From Stagonosporopsis chrysanthemi (lineage: Eukaryota > Ascomycota > Dothideomycetes > Pleosporales > Didymellaceae): a DNA stretch of 64,000 bases. Below the pieces are notes generated by a model, which ran no database searches, was not told the DNA's origin, and worked only from the letters and a program-made list of their open reading frames with translations. The stretch's first letter is position 1; each line of letters begins with the position of its first letter. The stretch is from assembly GCA_022560025.1 (NCBI GenBank), contig JAFISE010000002.1:124001-188000 (forward strand), given 5' to 3'. Both the position numbers and the translations under genes were made by a program. This document shows positions 56,459-64,000 of this stretch, one piece after another.

Positions 56459-57438
56459 GATTATGCTGTCAGTCTAGCTAGCTGTCTGTAGAACAAATAA
56501 GTGGCTGGAGATATACAATGTATCCCAAGGGATAAATCGTGGACAGGGGAGGTATGTGAGGAGTTATCCAAGAAATCTGGAGTTGATCGGAATGGACTTT
56601 GATGAGATTTAAGAAACTGCAAGATTCTTCAATGGAAGCCTGAGGCGAGACATGGTTCCAGATACCTCCAGGGTCCTGCGCAATAGCGGCAGTTGCCCGA
56701 TGTTTTGACCCTGTGAGCATCGGATCCAACAGAGCGAATGATACCACTGATGCGACCACTGACGCGACTGCCCGGGAATGCTGCGCTGGTCAGCAGCTCT
56801 TCACAATTACTCCCAACAAGATGATGGACCGCAAGTATCGCATGCTGGACTTGAACATCCTTAAGAGTGTACAAGGTGATTATTGTTCGACTACTTCGTC
56901 AGCCTTCCATTCCCATCAGCGCGTTGGATGAGGCAGTCTTAGATGTACGAAGCTCCAATGTTGTGGATTCAAGCTTGGGGCCGAATTTGATTCGAGGCCC
57001 CAGGACAACTGGTCCTTTGCCAACGATTTCCAGCATCAAGGAAAACAGCGGATCTAATTTGCAGGATCGGGAGGGGGGAGCATGTGTTGAATTAGTAGTC
57101 GCTTCTCGTCCAGGACAGGACCTTGTGCGCATGTAACATCTTGTGCTAAGAAGCGGTACTCAAGTCAACCTGCAAGACAGCCTTATCGTATAACATTATC
57201 ATTTCTTCTTAAGTACCCAAGCAAATCTCACAAGCCAAAAGGCGTAAAACTCCAGACGCTCAGAACAGTGCATCAGTCCATGCCGGACGGTAAAATGGGT
57301 TTCCGGCTCACAGATTGGGTACCGAGAGGGTCGTTGGTGGGGGTCATAAGCATCGTGGTGCTGGTTCGGCATTGCTACCAGACTGTACGGTCCAATCATG
57401 CACTATTATTCACTGTTAAGCTCCGAATTAGGAAACGG
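56459..57438. other. Intergenic, nothing recognised
   Basis: 980 bp between two minus-strand genes. Only short open frames without coding character are present. No RNA gene or repeat was seen. Confidence 0.5.
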
Positions 57439-58154
57439 CTAGACCACCTTTGAAAGTTTTTGCGTGACGTTGGAAAGTTGGGGTTTGGGGGCGATGCTGG
57501 TAACATCGCCAACGCTGGGGAGTTTGGGTAGTTTGGGCAGCGAGGGGAGTGAAATATCAGGCAGCATGTCGCCGCTGCGTACAAGTAAGAACCAAAATAA
57601 TACATCAAAATGAAGAGTGTGGAGGGCAGTTGCAGGGGATGGACGTACTATAATGAGAGTGTCAGATCACCACGGATCGACGCCTTGAGCTCAATCTCAA
57701 TCTCCAGATTCGCCTCCAGCGTGAGCTTCAGGCCGTCGTCGTCGGCCAGCGAGCCTTTCTTCTTCTCTGGCTCCATGTACTTGGGCTGATTGGGGTCGGT
57801 ACCGCGTAAGGGGATCTCGCCGCGCATTGCTCGGGCGTGCGTTACAGGGCCGTCCATTGATGTGCTGTCTGGGCCGATGCGCTCGAACATACCCATCTTT
57901 TGGAGGTCGCCGTTGGCGTCGGCCTCTTCCAGAGCCTCGAGCGACGTGGTCATCATGTACTTTCCGTCTTTCTGGCCCTTCTCGATGCGCTGTCGACGGG
58001 CTCGGCGAGATGATGACCGCGAGCGAGCGGTCTGCAGCCCTGCCTCACGTTTGTCTTGCTTCATTTTGTTGATGGCTTTCTCCTGCTGCATGGTCGTGCG
58101 CTCATGCGGCTTCGACTCGTAGTCGTCATCTTTCTTCGCGTTCTTGTCCGCCAT
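57439..58154 (-). CDS. Hypothetical protein with C-terminal LEIEIELKASIRGDLTL motif (paralog A)
   Basis: Exon 1 57649-58154 and exon 2 57439-57574 (74-bp intron GTACGT...GCAG, phase 2) give about 213 aa. Without splicing the frame ends at TAG 57648-57650; splicing adds a coherent tail (DMLPDISLPSLPKLPKLPSV). The N-terminus is charged and Lys/Arg-rich (KNAKKDDDYESKPHERTTMQ; SRSSSRRARRQRIEKG). A conserved middle reads GKYMMTTSLEALEEADANGD. Then comes LKLTLEANLEIEIELKASIR and GDLTLSL, an alternating hydrophobic pattern suggesting a beta hairpin or amphipathic strand. The next gene upstream has the same C-terminal motif. A CRE-type TGACGTCA lies at 58472-58479, 318 bp upstream. Function unknown. 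Confidence 0.75.
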
Positions 58155-58957
58155 GGCTGCGTTTGTGCTTCTTGGTCTTTCTTTTCGTTCCGGGACAGTA
58201 TCAGATACCCTGGGTGCAGCAGCGGCACCTATTCTTGCGGTTTAGGTGGGGTTGGTTGAGGTCAAGGGTATCACTGTGCACAGCAAAATGAACAGAGAGG
58301 ACCGAATGTACAGATGAGGGGAGCTCAGGGCTGGGCTGAGCTAGAGGCAAGACCAGCCGTCACTCGAAATCAAGATTGATGCATGCCAGGGTGGAGCTGG
58401 GATGTGCAATCCACACGTCGCCCCGATTTGGCACCCCGGTCGCGGGAGCCGAAGCAGGATGCCCGTGATTCTGACGTCACAGCGGGATTTGGCCTGGCGT
58501 GGCCGTTTCTGCCGTTGCGTGGCGAGCGCGTGGGCAGGGCAGAACGCCTGCGGCTACAGGGATCATCGGTGCACTTCTTGGGCGGCTTACGACACACGGG
58601 GAAGAAAGTTGGCAGGCGGAACCAGGATGTCATAGCTGCGAACTGGGATGAACGTGGCCACGACTCTGGTCTCTAGATTTTACATGTCGAATTTGACGTT
58701 CTCAGATTTTCTACACAGTAAAAGCAAGTAGTTGGCAGCGTCACAATCAGTTGATGGTTGTGATCAATGATGCTGAGTTCATAGAATTACACTACGTAGA
58801 ATCCCCAAGCCAAACGCCGTCCATGAAAGTTCGTGGACTCAAATGCTTCCAGCGTCGTAAAGATAGGTCAATAATAGTCGTGCAGAGGTCGTTGAGACAT
58901 AGCTTAGTTGCTGGGACGAAAGTCAGCGCTGACGTTTTGAATATGATCCATTACCAC
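58155..58957. other. Intergenic with a CRE-type palindrome
   Basis: TGACGTCA occurs at 58472-58479. Otherwise GC-rich without recognised features. Confidence 0.5.
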
Positions 58958-59719
58958 TTACAGCAGACCAAGCGTGAGATCACCGTGAATCTTAGCCTTC
59001 AGCTGAATCTCAATATCGAGGTTGAGCTCCAAACGCAGACGTAGCTGCTCGCCCTTGCTGTCACCCTCCTCCTCGCCGCCGCCGCCGCTGCCTGTCAGGC
59101 CACCAAGAGCCTTTCCAGCGGTGTCGCCGACCTGGCCGACGGCCTTGCCTGCGGTGTCCTGGACCATGTCGCCAGCACCGCCAACAAGCTCACCCCCAGG
59201 GACGTTCTCGGTAATGTCGTCGAGAGGACCAGACTTTCCGCCCTTCTTCTGGCGCTGGCGATTGCGGCGGCCTCCAGACTGCGAGACATCGGATCGGGCA
59301 TCAGTGTCCTCAGAGTCTCCGCCTCGTCGTCCGCGGCCTCGAGACTGGCGACGCCTCGATTGCGATTTTGACTTCTGAGGCTGAGCTTCGGGTTCTGATT
59401 CGTCGGCATCGGCATCGCCGTTGGTTTGTTTCTTGCCTGCGTCCTCTTGCTCAGCCTCTGCGTCACCAGCGTTTTCGGCATCGGCATCGTCCCCGCCCTC
59501 AGCGTCGCCGTCGGCATCGCCTTCAGCTTCGCTTTCGGGCGCGGGGGTGGGTTCGGGAGTGGGTTGCTGCTGGGGCTTCTTGCCGCCCAGCTTCTTCGGG
59601 GTCTTCTTTTCTTTCTTACTCGATGATTCGGCCTTGCCGGAACCTCCAACAGAGGCGTTGGCATCAGCCTGGCCCTGCCCTTCAACGGACGACTTCTTCT
59701 CCTCGACAGTGTCCGCCAT
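58958..59719 (-). CDS. Hypothetical acidic/basic low-complexity protein with C-terminal LDIEIQLKAKIHGDLTL motif (paralog B)
   Basis: Single frame of 253 aa from ATG 59719. The N-terminal half is extremely low in complexity: Lys/Ser-rich (KAESSSKKEKKTPKKLGGKK), then Pro/Glu, then an Ala/Asp/Glu-rich stretch, then an Arg/Ser-rich block (SRRRQSRGRGRRGGDSED). A Gly/Val helix-like part (NVPGGELVGGAGDMVQDTAG, GQVGDTAGKALGGLTG) precedes the terminal motif LRLRLELNLDIEIQLKAKIH and GDLTLGLL. The last codons read CTGCTGTAAGTGG, so a donor-like GTAAGT overlaps the stop; no convincing downstream exon was found. It is a tandem neighbour of paralog A on the same strand. Function unknown; I associate the terminal motif with other fungal hypothetical proteins. 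Confidence 0.75.
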   Translation of the reverse strand: MADTVEEKKSSVEGQGQADANASVGGSGKAESSSKKEKKTPKKLGGKKPQQQPTPEPTPAPESEAEGDADGDAEGGDDADAENAGDAEAEQEDAGKKQTNGDADADESEPEAQPQKSKSQSRRRQSRGRGRRGGDSEDTDARSDVSQSGGRRNRQRQKKGGKSGPLDDITENVPGGELVGGAGDMVQDTAGKAVGQVGDTAGKALGGLTGSGGGGEEEGDSKGEQLRLRLELNLDIEIQLKAKIHGDLTLGLL

Positions 59720-60634
59720 GGTAGTGTGCTGCTTTGGTTTTCAGGTGGATTTGGATGGGGTGTTTGTGGTTGGGCGCAGAAAGCTGGATGCGGGCAAGCA
59801 AGTTCGAAATCCTGGAAATGGCAGAGCTCAGGTCGACGGCACAGATTTGTTAAGAGAAACCGCCTGCAGGATTGGGAACAGGTTTGGAGCTCTAAAGGTA
59901 CCTTAACATCCCTGCTCACATACGAGCCACCCACATCATGCAGCCTGACGCAAGAGTGGGACCGACACTTGTACCCCACCATGCTCAGGACCTGTCAGCA
60001 TCCCGGCGAGCATCGATCGGAATGGTCTTCTACGTAGGACCCCAAACGGTCTTTCTGCTGCCAACTTTCTTCCCCGTTTCGCCTCTTGCACCCTAGTGCG
60101 TCCGCATTCTCCAATTGGCGCGCATATCGTGTGGTGGGCTCAGAACAAGATCAAATGTCTCAATCGAGCGCCGCTTCTGCCTGCACGTTGGAGTGTGTCC
60201 CGTCTGGGCAATACAGGGACGAAACCTGGAAACTGAGGCACACACCACGCAATTGACAAGGATGGTTGACATGCGGTGGCTGATGCACAGTAGAAATCTG
60301 GTACACTTGTTATAGCTTCGGAGAACGGCCTTTCTGGTCGCAAACGGACGATTGTGGCAGCGATGACGATGAAACAATGCGCGAGAATCAACGTTCATCA
60401 ACGTCGGAGAAAAGTTTAAACTAACAAGCGTTGGAGGTGGACTAGGCAGGAAGCTGCGAGTGCTCACGAGAGTCACGCGTGGTGGATCGTGGGGCCTCTT
60501 CCGCCATCGGCCCGGGCGGCAGCCTCATCTGCGCCCACTGACGCCAACAACTCACTTCGCAGGAACCGATCAGAGCATCGACGGACATCACGCCAGAACT
60601 GTGTCGGCACCGGGAGCTCGTTCTACCCGCAATA
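59720..60634. other. Divergent promoter region, nothing else recognised
   Basis: 915 bp between the starts of paralog B (minus) and the DUF2470 gene (plus). Only unconvincing short open frames are seen. Confidence 0.45.
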
Positions 60635-61364
60635 ATGACGACTCCAGAGGCGCAAGAAGCGGCGGCCAAGCAGCGAATCATCAAACACATGAACGCAGAC
60701 CACCATGATTCTGTACGCCGTTGCACGCCTTGCCACGGGTTGTGATGTCTGACTGTGCCACCAGATCCGTCGCTATGTTGAAGCTTACGCATCCACGAAG
60801 CCCAGCCAGAGCCATTCTGCGCAGATGACTGACATCGATCTGAACCAGATGCGATTCAGTTGTGGCGGCAAGACAAGCACCATCACTTTTGACCCGCCTA
60901 TGAAGACTTTTCGCGAGGCAAGAGAGCGTCTCGTGCAGATGGATAAGAATACGCTGCAGATACTGGGCCGCAGCGAGATCACAATCACTCGCTACGTTCC
61001 GCCGTACGTCAAGCTGGGCCATCTGTTTAACTTCACCCAGTGTCTTTTGGTCTACTTGTTGCTGCCGAGGGGAGCAAACTTTAGGTCTGGCAGTTTGTTG
61101 TACAACAACGTGCTGTTCATCGTGCCTGCGTTCGCGAGGTTTGTGCTGCAGGTCAGGTGGATTGTACTCCCGCTCATGTTGGTTATTCATGTCACTGAAA
61201 CATTCCTCATGGCGAACAAGGTCAAGAAACATGGGTTGAGTTCAGCTGATGCGGCTTGGTGGGGGTGGGTAGGGAGCAGCTTTGTCGAAGGCATAACATC
61301 TTTTTGGCGGCTAGATGGACTCATCGCAGGGAAGCAGAAGGAGAAGGACGCGAAGAAGCACTGA
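60635..61364 (+). CDS. DUF2470-domain integral membrane protein
   Basis: Exons 60635-60712 and 60765-61364 (52-bp intron GTACGC...CCAG, phase 0) give about 225 aa. The N-terminal domain is DUF2470-like: AKQRIIKHMNADHHDS joined to IRRYVEAYA, then TDIDLNQMRFSC and STITFDPPMKTFREARERLV. This domain is related to the C-terminal part of HugZ/PNPOx-type haem-utilisation proteins. The second half has two or three membrane segments (HLFNFTQCLLVYLLLP; NVLFIVPAFARFVLQVRWIVL; PLMLVIHVTETFLM), then AAWWGWVGSSFVEGITSFWR and a Lys-rich tail ending KKH. Fusion of DUF2470 to a membrane domain is common in ascomycetes; its function is unknown. Confidence 0.85.
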
Positions 61365-61586
61365 TCGTGTCATGTAGTGGCGATGCTCTCAGTGCACCAT
61401 ATCGGGTTCCAGCGAATGTATATATAGATCTGCGAAGCGAGGTGGATAGAAACACAACATGATGACTGCAGGCTTGAATCAAGTTTCTCATCGTGAGTCA
61501 AAACAAAAAGGTACATGCTCCAAACGTTCGGTCAAATCTACTCATCTACTATCGGGAGAAGTGAAGCGCTGCGGGCGCAAAAATAG

Positions 61587-61705
61587 TGCTCCCTGCCAGA
61601 TTCGAACTGGCGACCTTCGGATTACTTGCTCTTGGAGCAATCACATATCCTCTTGCAAAGAGGGGCTTATGAGACCGACGTGATAACCAACTACACCAAG
61701 GAAGC
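61587..61705 (-). tRNA. tRNA-Met(CAT), elongator type, with a 45-nt intron
   Basis: On the minus strand the acceptor arms GCTTCCT and AGGGAGC pair with one G-U. The anticodon stem is TCGGT/TCCGA with the U-U closing mismatch usual in elongator tRNA-Met; the anticodon CAT is at 61669-61671. The T-arm is GCCAG-TTCGAAT-CTGGC, with a consensus B box, and the D-arm is normal. The canonical-position intron occupies 61623-61667, directly after A37. Mature length is about 74 nt. A T5 terminator follows on the minus strand (AAAAA at 61579-61583 on the plus strand). The gene lies between the DUF2470 gene and ARG8. Confidence 0.93.
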
Positions 61706-62084
61706 TGTTTGCTGGGATTTGATGGGATGGCTGAAAAACTTATAATATATATCTTTGTTAAAACGTTGGCATTATCTCCAGATGAAATCTTTCTCGCTCC
61801 ATCAACACCCCCCACACAAGCTCAAGAATACATAACTGCAGCTTGTGTCTGTTTAATGTACGACTCAGTCATTGGCCCTGATCTGACAGCTGCTGCTATG
61901 AAAATATGATGCGCAATTTTGTCTCGCAAACTGCTGCTGCGTCGACTTGCTCTCCGGCTTCGGCCCAGACAGTATCGATAAGGAAATTCAGACTCATGGC
62001 TGCATGCCGCGCCGATGACTGCAAATACCTCATTGACATTTTCTTCTTGCGTTCTTTTCGTTTGTAAGATACCCAGCATACACA
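61706..62084. promoter_or_regulatory. ARG8 promoter region
   Basis: 379 bp between the tRNA-Met gene and ARG8. A near-consensus Gcn4/CPC1 heptamer CGACTCA lies at 61861-61867, and a perfect TGAGTCA at 61494-61500 beyond the tRNA gene. Cross-pathway control of arginine biosynthesis is well known in fungi; use of these sites here is inference. Confidence 0.4.
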
Positions 62085-63642
62085 ATGGCATTTCGGATTG
62101 CTTCCAGGCGCGTTTGCGCTTCCCTACGTACTCCGCGCGTGAACTGCGTGTCTGCTCGTTTTGCTTCATCGGCGGCGGCAGCAGTGCAGGGCTCAAGTCT
62201 GCCTCAGGATGTGAAAGACTCGATAGCGGTATGATTCGTCCTTCACAGTCTTTTCTAAGGCAGTACCTAAGACCAGACAGCGCGATTCGACGTTAGCAAC
62301 CCCAGATCCTCAAGCAGGTTCGAAGACCTCCGGTCTCGTTGACCAGCAGCTACCGTACATGGTGCCAACTTATGTGCGCCCACCGCCAATGTTCGAGAAG
62401 GGGGAGGGATGCTACATGTGGGATATTGAGAACAGGAAGTACCTGGACTTCACAGCCGGTATTGCTGTCAATGCTCTCGGGCACTGTGATGCGGGCGTAG
62501 CAGAAGTCATTGCCCAGCAGGTATGAGAGCACAGCAGATGGCACTCCCAACCGCTGACAACCGTCCAGGCCAAGCAGCTCATGCACACTTCGAACCTCTA
62601 CCACAACCCTCACACAGGCCTCCTCTCAAAACAGCTCATCCAGCTCACACACGCGACCGGCGGCTTCGCAAGCGCAACCAAGACCTTCATCTGCAACAGC
62701 GGTTCTGAGGCCAATGAGGCTGCCATCAAGTTCGCGCGCAAGACTGGAAAGTCTCTGCAACCAGATGGCAGCAAGCATGAGTTTGTCTCCTTCCACAACT
62801 CCTTCCACGGCAGGACCATGGGAAGTTTGAGCGCCACACCGAACCCAAAGTACCAGACACCTTTCTCTCCCATGGTCCCGGGATTTAAGTATGGAACGTT
62901 CAACGATATCGAGGGTATTGACAGCCTGGTCACGGAGTCGACATGCGGTGTCATTGTCGAGCCCATCCAGGGCGAGGGCGGTGTCAACGTTGCAACACCT
63001 GAATTCCTGCTCGCCCTCCGCAAGCGCTGCACAGAAGTGGGCGCAGTCCTGATTTACGATGAGATCCAGTGCGGCCTCGGCCGTACAGGCACCTTCTGGG
63101 CACACGCTATGTTCCCCAAGGAGGCCCATCCAGATATCGTCACCACAGCAAAGGCGCTCGGCAACGGCTTCCCCATCGGAGCCACCATTGTCAACGACTT
63201 TGTCTGCGACCACATCAAGACCGGCGACCACGGTACCACATTCGGCGGCAACCCACTTGGCAGCCGCGTAGCTTCATACATCCTATCCCGCCTCTCATCT
63301 CCCGAGATTTTGGACGGTATCCCGGCGAAGGAGGAGGCATTCCGCAAGCACTTCGAGACCCTGCGCCAGCAGTATCCAGACAAGATCAAGGAAATACGCG
63401 GCAAGGGTCTAATCCTGGGTGTGCAGCTTGACGCTGACCCTACTGAAATCGTCACAGCTGCTCGCGAGAGGGGTCTGCTCATCATTACTTGCGGCACTAA
63501 CACACTGCGCTTTGTGCCTCCTCTTACCATCACCGAAGCTGAGATCGGGGAGGGTATGCAGATTCTGAACCAGGCGATGAAGAGCATTTGGGTCAAGGGC
63601 GAGGAGGTTGAGGGCACAGATGGGCAGCAAGAGTTGCGATGA
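62085..63642 (+). CDS. ARG8: Acetylornithine aminotransferase, mitochondrial
   Basis: Exons 62085-62228, 62281-62520 and 62569-63642 (introns 52 and 48 bp, phase 0) give about 485 aa. The N-terminus is a classic mitochondrial presequence (MAFRIASRRVCASLRTPRVN), Arg/Ser-rich without acidic residues. The first acceptor was placed at ACAG (62280) because a later TAG would break the frame. Class III aminotransferase blocks follow: YMWDIENRKYLDFTAGIAVN, FICNSGSEANEAAIKFAR, FHNSFHGRTMGSLSAT, VIVEPIQGEGGVNVATPEF, LIYDEIQCGLGRTGTFWAH, and the PLP lysine in TTAKALGNGFPIGA (K323), then GTTFGGNPLGSRVA. It converts N-acetylglutamate semialdehyde and glutamate to N-acetylornithine and 2-oxoglutarate in the matrix, in arginine biosynthesis. 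Confidence 0.95.
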
Positions 63643-64000
63643 GCGATGGAGGTGCTACTTCAGCATGGCGCAGAGGTCTGTAGACTTTACGTTTTGAGCG
63701 ATAGAGGAAGAATACCGTCTGTTCGTGTAATCTCAACCTTGCCATATTCTTTGCTCACGACCACACAATGGCGAGCGGTCATCAATGTATTCGCCTTGAC
63801 TAAGCATCGATTGATACATCGAGACTCTGGCTTCTATTCATCCTGACTGGCCGATCAGCACTGTTTGTTCCTACCAAAGCAGTGTCATCTTATTCAAATT
63901 GCTGCATGCTTCGTCCCGGGACTCGTTGATGATATACTCTCGAAGCTGCAGCAGCATTGTAGGTATAGTGGTGTATAAGGATGTGTTCCTTCGCGGTTTC
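63643..64000. other. Downstream flank of ARG8
   Basis: 358 bp to the window edge. Probable 3' UTR and intergenic sequence; nothing recognised. Confidence 0.4.

Noticed and set aside
59095..59982. 295-codon minus-strand open frame overlapping paralog B
   Set aside because: It is a frame-shifted reading of the same low-complexity sequence; paralog B frame ends in the conserved motif.
62229..62296. Alternative first intron of ARG8 ending at TAG 62296
   Set aside because: It leaves the downstream exon in the wrong frame; the ACAG at 62280 gives a phase-0 junction and the expected sequence.

Overview
The window is nuclear DNA of a filamentous ascomycete. Genes lie on both strands, most coding exons have C/G-rich third positions, and nearly every gene has one to four short spliceosomal introns (mostly 46-80 bp; GTATGT/GTAAGT-type donors, CTAAC or CTGAC branch sites, CAG/TAG acceptors). 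The protein set (Ecm33, Anp1/Mnn9 mannosyltransferase, PL1 pectate lyase, Qcr7, Get1, Arg8, Pcs60-like ligase, Mag1) suggests a Dothideomycete, perhaps near the Mycosphaerellales. That placement is inference; no rDNA or other marker is present. Exon boundaries were worked out by hand from splice signals, reading-frame phase and family knowledge.

Layout. 1-8.3 kb: DJ-1/PfpI protein, QCR7 divergent from a mitochondrial carrier, and a large serine-rich hypothetical protein. 8.7-15.8 kb: MAG1-type DNA glycosylase, about 3.5 kb without a recognisable gene, then ECM33. 17.3-26.1 kb: a hypothetical protein, a gene-poor stretch, a Golgi mannosyltransferase, and an SPF45-like splicing factor whose 3' end is duplicated around a GAA microsatellite. 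26.6-30.8 kb: Pcs60-type CoA ligase and a basic hypothetical protein. 31-42.3 kb is the unusual part: a repeat-bearing desert; a very large multi-domain gene broken by one extra A in a homopolymer; a proline tRNA gene interrupted in its D-loop by a sequence with every hallmark of a spliceosomal intron; a gene for a GPRLL-repeat protein; and two decayed genes, one of them BTB/POZ. 43-53.4 kb: two hypothetical proteins, a PTAR1/Ecm9-like protein divergent from GET1, an SDR-polysaccharide deacetylase fusion, a GNAT acetyltransferase and a secreted pectate lyase. 53.9-64 kb: a large basic hypothetical protein, two neighbouring genes sharing a C-terminal motif, a DUF2470 membrane protein, an intron-containing tRNA-Met, and ARG8.

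There is no single biosynthetic cluster. Functional links are modest: three mitochondrial proteins (QCR7, carrier, ARG8), cell-wall and secretory functions (ECM33, mannosyltransferase, GET1, pectate lyase), and three compact divergent promoters (QCR7/carrier, SPF45/CoA ligase, PTAR1-like/GET1). The best candidates for something new are the doubly interrupted tRNA-Pro gene, the frameshifted giant gene with possible nuclease and glycosylase-like motifs, and the GPRLL-repeat protein.
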